Below, in pieces: positions 36,165-44,587 of a stretch of 64,000 bases of DNA. The translations under genes were made by a program, and so were the position numbers. Source of the stretch: Martinezella lusitana. GTDB lineage: Bacteria; Pseudomonadota; Alphaproteobacteria; Rhizobiales; Rhizobiaceae. Every line of letters begins with the position of its first letter. The stretch's first letter is position 1. The stretch is taken from assembly GCF_016901135.1 (NCBI RefSeq), contig NZ_JAFEVL010000062.1, positions 62,001-126,000 on the forward strand, read 5' to 3'. The notes beneath the pieces were generated by a model. The model was not told the origin of the DNA and ran no database searches. It worked only from the letters and a program-made list of their open reading frames with translations.

Positions 36165-37334
36165 ATGACGACGCATATTTCCCTCCTCCTGCGCAGCAGT
36201 CTCGCCGCAGCCGGACTGCTCATTTTCGCCGTGTTTCCCTCCCTCGCGCAGCAGGCCGGACAAATGCCGCCGCCGCAGGTGACGGCAATCGAGGTCAAGC
36301 CCCAGACCGTATCGCTCTCCTACGAATATGCTGCGCGCATCTCTGCCTTTAGGCAAGTCGATGTGCGGGCTCGCGTGGGCGGTATCCTGTTGAAAAGAAA
36401 CTTTGTCGAAGGCGCCGAGGTCAAGGCCGGCGACGTGCTCTTCCTCATCGATCCGGCGACCTTCCAGGCAGCGCTTGCCCAGTCCAAGGCGCAGCTTCAG
36501 CAGGCGCAGGCGCAGTTGACCCAGGCACAGCGGGAGGAAAAGCGCAATGTCACTCTCTTCGAGCAGAACGCCGTCACGCAGAAGGCGCGCGACGACGCCA
36601 TTTCGACGCGGCAGCTGGCGGAAGCGGCGGTCGCCGCCGCGCAGGCACAGCTCCAGACGGCGCAGCTCAATCTCGACTATACCCAGGTGACGGCTCCGAT
36701 CGGTGGCATCACCAGCCTCGAGCAGGTCTCCGAAGGAAGCCTGATCGGCACCACGGGCGATACCGGCCTGCTCACCAACATCACCCAGCTCGATCCGGTC
36801 TATGTCAATTTCTCCTTCTCGGATTCCGAGGCTGCCGAAGTGCGCCGGCTCATCGACATGAAGAAGGCCAAGGGCGAAGCGCCTAATCTCGGCGTCAAAA
36901 TCTCCTTCGGCGACGGCACGAGCTATGATCATGACGGCGTCGTCGATTTCACCTCCTCCACGATCGATGTCTCGACCGGCACGCTGCAGGCCCGCGCCGT
37001 GGTCGACAATCCCGAGCGCCGGCTGCTGCCGGGCCAGTTCGTGCGCGCCAGGGTGACAGGCGTGTCGCTCGACAATGCCATCACGATCCCGGAAGTGGCA
37101 TTGATGCAGAGCCCGCAGGGGCAATTCGTCTACACGATCGACCAGGACGGCAAGGCACACGTCAATCCGGTGACGCTCGGCCAGAAGGTCGGCAACAGCT
37201 GGCTGGTGCTTTCCGGCCTCAAGGCCGGCGACAAGCTGATCACCGAAGGCATCATCAAGGTCCGCCCGGGCGCAGCTGTGCAAGCGACGGTGGATGCAAC
37301 GCCTAAAGACGCGAAGAAGGTGGTGCAGAACTGA
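36165..37334 (+). CDS. RND efflux periplasmic adaptor (AcrA/MexA-like)
   Basis: A 389-residue membrane-fusion protein. The signal peptide is MTTHISLLLRSSLAAAGLLI to SLAQQ, with no lipobox cysteine, unlike E. coli AcrA. The lipoyl halves are RARVGGILLKRNFVEGAEVKAGDVLF and LDYTQVTAPIGGITSL, with an Ala/Gln-rich helical hairpin between them (residues 95-165). The beta-barrel and membrane-proximal domains follow (VDFTSSTIDVSTGTLQARAV). It links the inner-membrane pump to an outer-membrane channel; no channel gene is nearby. Its stop overlaps the pump gene by one base. Confidence 0.92.
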   Translation: MTTHISLLLRSSLAAAGLLIFAVFPSLAQQAGQMPPPQVTAIEVKPQTVSLSYEYAARISAFRQVDVRARVGGILLKRNFVEGAEVKAGDVLFLIDPATFQAALAQSKAQLQQAQAQLTQAQREEKRNVTLFEQNAVTQKARDDAISTRQLAEAAVAAAQAQLQTAQLNLDYTQVTAPIGGITSLEQVSEGSLIGTTGDTGLLTNITQLDPVYVNFSFSDSEAAEVRRLIDMKKAKGEAPNLGVKISFGDGTSYDHDGVVDFTSSTIDVSTGTLQARAVVDNPERRLLPGQFVRARVTGVSLDNAITIPEVALMQSPQGQFVYTIDQDGKAHVNPVTLGQKVGNSWLVLSGLKAGDKLITEGIIKVRPGAAVQATVDATPKDAKKVVQN

Positions 37335-40300
37335 TGTTGGGCAACAGATTTTTTATCGATCGCCCCGTTTTCGCGGCGGTGATCTCGATCGTCATTCTGC
37401 TTGCGGGCGCTGTCTGCATCCGCATTCTGCCGATCGCGCAATATCCCGAACTGACGCCGCCGCAGGTTGTGGTCACCGCGACCTATCCCGGCGCCAGCGC
37501 CGAGACGGTGGCGCAGACCGTTGCCGCACCGTTGGAGCAGCAGATCAACGGCGTCGAAAACATGCTCTACATGCAGTCGACGAACTCCAACAGCGGCGCG
37601 ATGCAGATCACGGTCACCTTCGCGCTCGGCACGGATCCGGACCAGGCGGCGATCAACGTCAACAACCGCGTGCAGCGTGCGGTCTCGACCCTGCCGCAGG
37701 ACGTCACACGCCTCGGCGTCGTCGTCACCAAGCGTTCGACGTCCATCCTCGGCTTCGTCGCGATGTATTCCACCGACAGCCGCTACGACCGCACCTATGT
37801 CGGCAACTACGCGCTTCTGAACGTCATCGACGATCTCAAGCGCATTCCGGGCATAGGTGACGTCAACCTGCTCGGCGATGTCGACTATTCGATGCGTATC
37901 TGGCTGCGGCCGGACAAGCTGGCGCAGTACAATCTGACGCCGAGCGATGTCGCGACCGCGATCCAGGAGCAGAATTCGCAATTTGCCGCCGGCCGGTTCG
38001 GCGACCAGCCGAGCAAAAATCCGCAGGCCTTCACCTATACTGTCACGACGCAGGGGCGCCTGCCCGATGTCGACGCTTTCGGCGATATCATCCTGCGCTC
38101 GACGGCCAACGCCGCGACGCTGAGGCTGAAGGACGTGGCGCGCATCGAGCTCGGCACCAAGAGCTATTCGGTGCAGAGCAGCCTCAACGGCACGCCGGCG
38201 ATCCCGATCGCCGTCTATCTGCAGCCGGGCGCCAATGCGTTGAACACGATGGCCGCGCTCAAGAGCCGTCTGGACGAGCTGCAAAAGTCGTTCCCGCAAG
38301 GGGTCGCCTATCAGATCCCCTACGACACGACGAAGTTCATCCAGGTGTCGATCGAGGAGGTGGTGCACACCTTCATCGAGGCGATCCTTCTCGTCATCGT
38401 CGTCGTCTTCGTCTTCCTGCAGAATTGGCGCGCGACGCTGATCCCTGTCATCGCCGTGCCCATCTCGATCATCGGCACCTTCGCCGGCATGTATCTGCTC
38501 GGCTTCTCGATCAACCTTCTGACGCTGTTCGGATTGGTGCTGGCGATCGGTATCGTTGTCGACGACGCCATCGTCGTGCTCGAAAACGTCGAGCGTCTGA
38601 TGTCGACGGAGAAGCTGTCGCCGAAGAAGGCGGCCATCAAGGCGATGGGCGAAGTCACAGGTCCCGTCATCGCCATCGTGCTGGTGCTCTGCGCCGTGTT
38701 CATCCCGGTCTCCTTCATGGGCGGGCTGGCGGGCCAGATGTACAAGCAGTTCGCGGTCACCATCGCGATCTCGGTCACGCTATCAGGCATCGTGGCGCTG
38801 ACGCTGACGCCGGCACTCTGCGCGCTGATCCTGAAGCCCGGGCATCATGAGCCGGTGCTGCCCTTCCGCATCTTCAACCGTGCTTTCGAGCGGCTGACGG
38901 AGGGTTATGCCGCCGGTGTCGCCTTCTTCCTGAAGCGTGTCATCGTCGGCTGCGTGCTCGTTGCCGGCCTGCTCGGCGTGACCGGCTATCTCTTCTATAC
39001 GCTGCCGGGTTCGCTGGTGCCGGACGAGGACCAGGGCTCGCTGTTCCAGATCGCCATCCTGCCGCCGGCTGCCTCGCTCACGCGTACGCAGGCCGTTATG
39101 GATGAGGCACTCGTCAACACCGAGAAGCTTCCCGGCGTCGAGAATGTCTTTGCGGTCTCCGGCTTCGACCTGCTGTCGGGCGGCCTGAAGAGCAGCGCCG
39201 GCGTCGCCTTCGTGACGCTTAAGGACTGGAGCGAGCGCAAGACGCCCGAACTCGACGCCCGCAATCTCGCAGGCCCGCTGATCGGCGCCAACATGGGCAT
39301 CAAGGATGCCATGGTGCTTGCCTTCAACCCGCCGCCGATCCAGGGCTTGTCGACGACAGGCGGTTTCGAGGTCTATGTGCAGGACCGTAGCGGCAAGGGC
39401 GTCGCGGGGCTTTCGGAGCAAGCGCAGAAGCTTGTCGCGGCCGCCTCCAAGCGGCCGGAGCTTGCAGCGGTTCGCACGACGCTCGACACCAACGTCCCGC
39501 AGTTCCGCGCCGATCTCGACCGCGAGAAGGCCAAGGCGCTCGGCGTGCCGATCAACTCCGTCTTCGACGCCATGCAGGCGACCTTCGGCAGCCTCTACGT
39601 GAACGATTTCACGCTCTACGGCCGCAATTATCAGGTCAACCTGCAGTCGGAAGCGCCCTTCCGCGAATCGCCTGACGATCTGCGCCAGGTCTTCGTGCGG
39701 TCCGACAGCGGCAAGATGATCCCGCTCGATGCGCTCATCAAGGTGACGCGCGTCATCGGACCGGACCAGCTCGAACGCTATAACGCCTTCAACGCCGCCA
39801 AGATCACCGGTAATCCGGCGCCTGGCTATACATCAGGCGATGCGATCAAGGCCATGCAGCAGGTGGCGGCCGAGACCTTGCCTGAGGGATTCCAGATCGC
39901 CTGGACGGGCTCTGCCTATCAGGAGCTGGAGACCAGCGGTGCCGGCACGCAGGCAATGGTCTTCGGCGTCATCATGGTGTTCCTGATCCTTGCCGCGCAG
40001 TATGAAAAATGGAGCCTTCCGCTTGCCGTCATCACAGCGATCCCCTTCGCGCTGTTCGGCGCGCTGCTCGCCACCTATCTGCGGGGACTCACCAACGACG
40101 TCTACTTCCAGATCGGCATGGTGACGCTGATCGGCCTGGCCGCGAAGAACGCCATCCTGATCGTCGAATTCGCCGTGCTGAAACGTAAGGAAGGGATGAG
40201 TGCGGCTGACGCGGCACTCGAGGCGGCGCGGCTGCGCTTCCGCCCGATCGTGATGACATCGCTCGCCTTCATCCTTGGCGTCGTGCCGCTCGCCATCAGC

Positions 40301-40492
40301 ACCGGCGCCGGCTCGGCCAGCCGCCATGCGATCGGCACCGGCGTCATCGGTGGCATGCTGGCGGCAACCTTCATCGCCACCTTCTTCATCCCGATGTTCT
40401 ACCGCCTGATCGCCTGGAAACAGCCGAAGCCGGAAGAGGATGACGAAGACGAGGCGATCGATCATCGGCCGCATGCACAGGCGGCGGAGTAG
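37334..40492 (+). CDS. RND multidrug efflux pump inner-membrane subunit (AcrB/MexB-like)
   Basis: A 1052-residue HAE1-type pump, full length for the family (about 1040-1050). It begins NRFFIDRPVFAAVISIVILL. The proton-relay aspartates D410 and D411 lie in VLAIGIVVDDAIVVLENVER (helix 4), and the second half repeats the topology (IGMVTLIGLAAKNAILIVEF). Two large periplasmic loops carry the drug-binding domains. As a trimer it exports hydrophobic compounds by proton antiport. Translation is coupled to the adaptor, and the operon is probably repressed by the divergent AcrR-like protein. Confidence 0.94.
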   Translation: MLGNRFFIDRPVFAAVISIVILLAGAVCIRILPIAQYPELTPPQVVVTATYPGASAETVAQTVAAPLEQQINGVENMLYMQSTNSNSGAMQITVTFALGTDPDQAAINVNNRVQRAVSTLPQDVTRLGVVVTKRSTSILGFVAMYSTDSRYDRTYVGNYALLNVIDDLKRIPGIGDVNLLGDVDYSMRIWLRPDKLAQYNLTPSDVATAIQEQNSQFAAGRFGDQPSKNPQAFTYTVTTQGRLPDVDAFGDIILRSTANAATLRLKDVARIELGTKSYSVQSSLNGTPAIPIAVYLQPGANALNTMAALKSRLDELQKSFPQGVAYQIPYDTTKFIQVSIEEVVHTFIEAILLVIVVVFVFLQNWRATLIPVIAVPISIIGTFAGMYLLGFSINLLTLFGLVLAIGIVVDDAIVVLENVERLMSTEKLSPKKAAIKAMGEVTGPVIAIVLVLCAVFIPVSFMGGLAGQMYKQFAVTIAISVTLSGIVALTLTPALCALILKPGHHEPVLPFRIFNRAFERLTEGYAAGVAFFLKRVIVGCVLVAGLLGVTGYLFYTLPGSLVPDEDQGSLFQIAILPPAASLTRTQAVMDEALVNTEKLPGVENVFAVSGFDLLSGGLKSSAGVAFVTLKDWSERKTPELDARNLAGPLIGANMGIKDAMVLAFNPPPIQGLSTTGGFEVYVQDRSGKGVAGLSEQAQKLVAAASKRPELAAVRTTLDTNVPQFRADLDREKAKALGVPINSVFDAMQATFGSLYVNDFTLYGRNYQVNLQSEAPFRESPDDLRQVFVRSDSGKMIPLDALIKVTRVIGPDQLERYNAFNAAKITGNPAPGYTSGDAIKAMQQVAAETLPEGFQIAWTGSAYQELETSGAGTQAMVFGVIMVFLILAAQYEKWSLPLAVITAIPFALFGALLATYLRGLTNDVYFQIGMVTLIGLAAKNAILIVEFAVLKRKEGMSAADAALEAARLRFRPIVMTSLAFILGVVPLAISTGAGSASRHAIGTGVIGGMLAATFIATFFIPMFYRLIAWKQPKPEEDDEDEAIDHRPHAQAAE

Positions 40493-40509
40493 GATTTCCT
40501 GCTCCGCGC

Positions 40510-40917
40510 TCAGGCCGGTGGCGGGCTGTTGAGCGTGACGGACTTGAAATAGGTCTGGAAGCGCTTCGTGTCGCGGGTCAGCAAGGAAAGACCGCTAACG
40601 GCTGCATGAGCACCAATGAAGAAATCGGGCAGGACACCGCTGCGTGTCCCGCCCGATTTGCGATATCGAGTGAAAACCTTGGCGGCAAGGAAGAGCGCTG
40701 CCCGCGGGATGGGCAGGATGTCGAGGCCGGTTTCGGCGAGCATGGCTTCGAGATCTTCTATCCTGTCGTAACGAACCGAAATTTCGGCATAGACGACATC
40801 GTTGATGCATAGAGGCCCGAGAAGGCTTGCGCCATCGAGCTGCGCCAGCGACCAATCATACCATACCGGATCATTCGTGATGATATCCAGGAGGATATTG
40901 GAATCGACGAGGATCAC
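40510..40917 (-). CDS. vapC: PIN-domain toxin, VapC family
   Basis: A 135-residue PIN-domain ribonuclease. The acidic residues expected to bind Mg2+ are visible: D5 (LVDSNILLDI), E45 (VVYAEIS), D98 (LPDFFIGAHA) and D116 (LTRDTKRF). The start codon is GTG at 40917, one base after the antitoxin stop, so translation should be coupled. VapC toxins cleave RNA, often initiator tRNA or rRNA, when the antitoxin is lost. It converges on the end of the pump gene. Confidence 0.88.
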   Translation of the reverse strand: MILVDSNILLDIITNDPVWYDWSLAQLDGASLLGPLCINDVVYAEISVRYDRIEDLEAMLAETGLDILPIPRAALFLAAKVFTRYRKSGGTRSGVLPDFFIGAHAAVSGLSLLTRDTKRFQTYFKSVTLNSPPPA

Positions 40918-40918
40918 G

Positions 40919-41152
40919 TCAGTCGTCGCCGCGCGTCAGTGCCATGATCTCGTCCGTGCTCATGCCCTTTCCGGCATGGCCGCGAAACTTGGCAAACCGG
41001 CTGACCTGCTTGCCTGCATCCACCGGAACGACGATGACATTGCCATTGGCCGTCCGGCGAAAATCGACCTGGCTTCCAGGCCCGATTCCAAGCATGTCGC
41101 GAACGGCCTTTGGAATCGTGACCTGTCCCTTTGCTGTAACGGTCGTACTCAT
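40919..41152 (-). CDS. vapB: AbrB/MazE-type antitoxin, VapB family
   Basis: A 77-residue antitoxin. The N-terminal swapped-hairpin DNA-binding domain reads TVTAKGQVTIPKAVRDMLGI, the hallmark of AbrB-like antitoxins; the C-terminal part (RFAKFRGHAGKGMSTDEIM) probably wraps the PIN toxin. It precedes vapC with one base between. An inverted repeat just upstream is a plausible autoregulatory site. Confidence 0.88.
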   Translation of the reverse strand: MSTTVTAKGQVTIPKAVRDMLGIGPGSQVDFRRTANGNVIVVPVDAGKQVSRFAKFRGHAGKGMSTDEIMALTRGDD

Positions 41153-41156
41153 TGCG

Positions 41157-41191
41157 TACCTCGGTAATGATCTCCAAAATAGAGGTATTAC
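41157..41191. promoter_or_regulatory. Candidate VapBC operator
   Basis: Inverted words TACCTC (41157-41162) and GAGGTA (41182-41187), and GTAAT (41164-41168) with ATTAC (41187-41191), lie immediately upstream of the vapB start at 41152. Confidence 0.5.
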
Positions 41192-41243
41192 TTTTGGTGG
41201 CCGAGTTCAAGGCAACCGGCCTATGTGCCGGTCCGCCGGACGA

Positions 41244-41858
41244 TCACATCGGCGGCACGGTGCCGTTGAGGCCGACGGCGACGCGGTCGGCGGAAACCGT
41301 GGTGTCGTTTGTCTGCTCTCCGGTGATGAAGACGCCGGCACCGGGCTTCAGATCGGCCTTCGTGGCCGCCGCCAGCGTTACGACGGGCGTGCCCTTGGGA
41401 ATGTTGATCTTGCGCTGTCCGCCCTTGTAGGTGAGCGTCAATGTCGGGCCGTTTACCGAAGTCACGGCATTGGCGACCGTCGCATTGGTCATGGAGCTGT
41501 TCGGCTTCGAATCCCAAGGGCGGTCGCCCTCTCCCGTTCCCTTCATCGCGGCGGGAAAGATGACGACTTCTATGGCGCCGTTGATGCCGCTGTCGGTTGG
41601 TTGCGAGGCGATGCCGACGAAATCGCCAGGCTTGATGTCGCCGACCGCCGCCTGGACGACACCGCCGACGTTCAAGCCGGATTTCAGCACGACCGTCACG
41701 TCTTTGCCATCACGGGATTTGACTTTGAGCGTATCGCCATCGAGGCTTTCGACGGTGCCGCGCACCTTGACGCGCTCGGCGGCATCAACGCTTTGCAGCG
41801 CGGCGAACATTGCGACGGTGAGCGTCAGCGCACCCGTGATCAGGCGTTTGCGATGCAT
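41244..41858 (-). CDS. DUF5666-type exported protein
   Basis: A 204-residue secreted protein. The signal peptide MHRKRLITGALTLTVAMFAALQSVDAA ends near residue 27. The mature part has two OB-like beta repeats: VKVRGTVESLDGDTLKVKSRDGKDVTV and later SVNGPTLTLTYKGGQRKINIPKGTPVV, the pattern of DUF5666 domains. I place the start at 41858, where GGGAG precedes it. The function is unknown; the fold suggests a ligand-binding or structural role in the periplasm. Confidence 0.8.
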   Translation of the reverse strand: MHRKRLITGALTLTVAMFAALQSVDAAERVKVRGTVESLDGDTLKVKSRDGKDVTVVLKSGLNVGGVVQAAVGDIKPGDFVGIASQPTDSGINGAIEVVIFPAAMKGTGEGDRPWDSKPNSSMTNATVANAVTSVNGPTLTLTYKGGQRKINIPKGTPVVTLAAATKADLKPGAGVFITGEQTNDTTVSADRVAVGLNGTVPPM

Positions 41859-42173
41859 GGCAGTGTCTCCCTTGAAATAACGGCCATGCGGGCAGCCGGC
41901 CGTGTTTGATGCGTGGCTGAAGCCGGCCGGTGGCATTCCTTGCGCAGGCCGGCTGATATGACCATCGACGCAACGATCCTATGCGCCGGCTCTGTCGTTC
42001 GCCATTCAAACAAGCGTGAGATGAGGCTATGTTCCGCCCGAGAATTGATTGGAAAAAACCGGAATAAGTGCAGAAACATCAAACTTTGCTTAACGTTTGA
42101 CGTTAAACTTGGGTGGTTGTCTCGAAATCCCTATCGCGCCATCGCGCTGGGTTGGGGAGGTTGGAGAACCGAT
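41859..42173. other. Intergenic region with a small palindrome
   Basis: A 315-base gap between divergent genes. TTAACG-TTTGA-CGTTAA at 42090-42106 is a perfect 6-bp inverted repeat, about 70 bases before the small membrane-protein gene, and may be an operator. No gene is evident. Confidence 0.4.
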
Positions 42174-42329
42174 ATGACCGCGATTCGTCCACTTCTGATC
42201 GGTATCATTCTGATTCTGGCACTGGTCTTGATTGCGCTCAGCATCCTGCTGGTCGATCCTGCTCAGCCGCTGCGCCAATCCGATAGCCTCATACCCATGC
42301 AGACCGAGCCCACGCAGCAGCGGCCATAG
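42174..42329 (+). CDS. Small single-span membrane protein, 51 residues
   Basis: A short ORF beginning MTAIRPLLIGIILILALVLI and continuing ALSILLV, one clear transmembrane helix at residues 6-27, then a polar tail ending MQTEPTQQRP. A GGAG element lies at 42162-42165. I do not recognise it. It stands alone and converges on hutC. It could be a small stress-type membrane peptide or a spurious ORF; the ribosome site and clean helix favour a real gene. Confidence 0.5.
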   Translation: MTAIRPLLIGIILILALVLIALSILLVDPAQPLRQSDSLIPMQTEPTQQRP

Positions 42330-42342
42330 CAGGCGGTGTCGG

Positions 42343-43089
42343 TCAGCTCGAAGGGGTAAAGCGCGCCACCAGGCTGTGACGATCGCCGGGATAGGTGAGA
42401 CGGACATGGGTTATCGGGCCGGTGGAACTCCAGGTGCGCCGTTCGACGACAAGGCAGGCGGTCCCCTTGGGAACGTCAAGGCTCGCGGCGGCCTCGCCCT
42501 CGGCGGATATGGCACGGATTTGGTGTTCAGCGGTGCTCCAGGGCACCTGGTTCAGCAACCAGGGGCCTGGTGGCAAGGTCGCGAAGTCGGCCTTGGCCGC
42601 CTCCGGCACGGCATCGAGGTTGATGACGCGATCTTCCAGACAGAAGGGTCGCGGGCCGGCATAGTGAATGCAGCTGATTTCGAGCACCGGGACGGAGCCT
42701 GCAAACTGCAGCCGCCGCGCGTCCTCCGGCCGGTCGCGCCGCTCGGTGCGTTTCACGAGTTTGTGCGAATAGGGCAGGTTGAGCGACTGGACTTCCGACT
42801 TGATGTCGTGGATTTCCAGCACGGCCGATTGCGCCAGCGGATGGGTGACGAAACTGCCCGAGCGCTTTCGCCGCTCGATCAGGCCGGCACGGGCAAGCTG
42901 GGTCAGCGCCTTGTTCACGGTCATGCGCGAGCAGTCATATTGCTCCGCCAAGGCCAGCTCGAAGGGAATGCGATGACCCGGCGGCCAGGCGCCCGAGACG
43001 ATCTGGCCCTCGATATCGCTCAGGATACGCTGATGCAGGGTCGCCTCTTTGCCCGTCGTCATGCCGCCTGCCATTTCCGTGTAAGACAT
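42343..43089 (-). CDS. hutC: Histidine utilisation repressor HutC (GntR family)
   Basis: A 248-residue regulator. The N-terminal GntR winged helix-turn-helix (LHQRILSDIEGQIVSGAWPPGHRIPFE and CSRMTVNKALTQLARAGLI) precedes a UTRA ligand domain (LEISCIHYAGPRPFCLEDR, ending in VRLTYPGDRHSLVARF). HutC represses hut genes and is released by urocanate. It follows hutF on the same strand, separated by 53 bases, and the hut operator is in the divergent gap at 44.5 kb. Confidence 0.93.
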   Translation of the reverse strand: MSYTEMAGGMTTGKEATLHQRILSDIEGQIVSGAWPPGHRIPFELALAEQYDCSRMTVNKALTQLARAGLIERRKRSGSFVTHPLAQSAVLEIHDIKSEVQSLNLPYSHKLVKRTERRDRPEDARRLQFAGSVPVLEISCIHYAGPRPFCLEDRVINLDAVPEAAKADFATLPPGPWLLNQVPWSTAEHQIRAISAEGEAAASLDVPKGTACLVVERRTWSSTGPITHVRLTYPGDRHSLVARFTPSS

Positions 43090-43142
43090 GGGAATCCCCG
43101 TGAATTATTTAAGGACCAATCGGCGGGAGGAAAAGCGGTTTC

Positions 43143-44486
43143 TTAACCGATCAGTTCAGCCATCGCCTGGCGGAATCGCGCGGAGATTGTCTCCCTCCTG
43201 ACGTGACGACCGCCTTCGACCTGCTTGCGGCCCAGGACCCAGACGCCGTCGACCGTGACGCCGCCGGCAAATGTCCAGTGATCGAGAACGCGGTTGCCGG
43301 AGAGATAGGGCACGGCGCTGGCATCGAGGGAAACCATGTCGGCGTAGTTGCCGACGGCAAGCCCAGCCGGCGCCTTCAGGGCCACGCCGCCGCCGGCAAG
43401 CGCGCCATCGAACAACATCCGGGCCGTCGAGCCGCCTGTGGAGGCGATGACGTTACGGGCACGCAAGGCCAGCCGCTGCGAATATTCCAGCTGCCGCAGT
43501 TCTTCGGGAACGGAGATCAGGATGTTGGAATCCGAGCCGATGCCATAACGGCCGCCTTCCTCCAGGAAGAGAGGGGCGGCAAAGGCGCCGTCGCCGAGAT
43601 TGGCCTCGGTGATGGGGCAGAGGCCGGCGATCGCGCCGCTTTTCGCCATCCGCCGGGTTTCATCCTCGGTCATATGCGTCGCGTGGATCAGGCACCAACG
43701 GTCATTGACGGGAGCATTGTCGAGCAGCCACTGCACGGGGCGGGCGCCCGACCAGGCGATGCAATCCTCGACTTCTTTCACCTGCTCGGCGACGTGAATA
43801 TGGATCGGCCCGTCGCCGGCCATGGGCACGAGCTTTGCCAGCTCCTGTGGCGTCACGGCCCGCAGGCTATGCGGCGCAAGGCCGAGTTCAGCGCCAGGCA
43901 AACGGCTGGCGACAGCGCGGCAGCCAGCCATAAGGGCCTCGAAGCGGTCGAGTGAATTGATGAAACGACGCTGGCCATCGATGGGGGCCGCGCCGCCGAA
44001 GCCGGAATGGGCGTAGAAGACGGGCAGGAGCGTCAAGGCTATGCCGGTTTCGGCGCTGGCCGCGCCGATGCGTTCCGCCAGCTCGGCGATATTGGCATAG
44101 GGGCTACCATCCTTGTCATGGTGCAGATAGTGGAATTCGCCGACGCGGGAGAAGCCCGCTTCCAGCATTTCCATATAGAGCTGCGCCGCGACGGCCTCGA
44201 CATGGTCGGGGGTCATCGACAGCGCGAATTTATACATGACGGTGCGCCAGCTCCAGAAGCTGTCATTCGCCGGGCCGCGAACTTCCGCAAGGCCGGCCAT
44301 GGCGCGCTGGAAGGCGTGGCTATGCAGGTTCGGCATCGCCGGCACGAGAATATCCTGCCTGGTGTCGCCGCCTTCGGGTGCGACACCGACGGCGATATCG
44401 GCAATGCGGCCGCCTTCGAGGGTCAGCCGCACATTCTCGTGCCATCCGTCGCCAAGCAGTGCCGAGCGTGCATGAAGTGTCGTCAT
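43143..44486 (-). CDS. hutF: Formimidoylglutamate deiminase
   Basis: A 447-residue amidohydrolase-superfamily enzyme that hydrolyses N-formimino-L-glutamate to N-formyl-L-glutamate and ammonia, the branch of histidine degradation that needs HutG next. Metal ligands appear in MPNLHSHAFQRAM (HxH), IHIHVAEQVKEVEDC and CLIHATHMTEDE, with the Asp in GIGSDSNILISV. It is transcribed away from hutI, with hutC behind it. Confidence 0.93.
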   Translation of the reverse strand: MTTLHARSALLGDGWHENVRLTLEGGRIADIAVGVAPEGGDTRQDILVPAMPNLHSHAFQRAMAGLAEVRGPANDSFWSWRTVMYKFALSMTPDHVEAVAAQLYMEMLEAGFSRVGEFHYLHHDKDGSPYANIAELAERIGAASAETGIALTLLPVFYAHSGFGGAAPIDGQRRFINSLDRFEALMAGCRAVASRLPGAELGLAPHSLRAVTPQELAKLVPMAGDGPIHIHVAEQVKEVEDCIAWSGARPVQWLLDNAPVNDRWCLIHATHMTEDETRRMAKSGAIAGLCPITEANLGDGAFAAPLFLEEGGRYGIGSDSNILISVPEELRQLEYSQRLALRARNVIASTGGSTARMLFDGALAGGGVALKAPAGLAVGNYADMVSLDASAVPYLSGNRVLDHWTFAGGVTVDGVWVLGRKQVEGGRHVRRETISARFRQAMAELIG

Positions 44487-44545
44487 GGTCTCACCCTTTC
44501 CTTTCGGACTTGGAGTCCAAAATCCCTCTTGTCAGCCTTTTTAAT

Positions 44546-44557
44546 ATGTATATACAT
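44546..44557. promoter_or_regulatory. HutC-type operator in the hutF/hutI divergent gap
   Basis: ATGTATATACAT is a perfect palindrome containing the TGTATATACA core known for HutC sites. It lies in the 101-base gap between the two hut transcription units and so can control both. Confidence 0.75.
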
Positions 44558-44587
44558 TATGAACCAACGAGGAAAGGCGTAAAGCTG

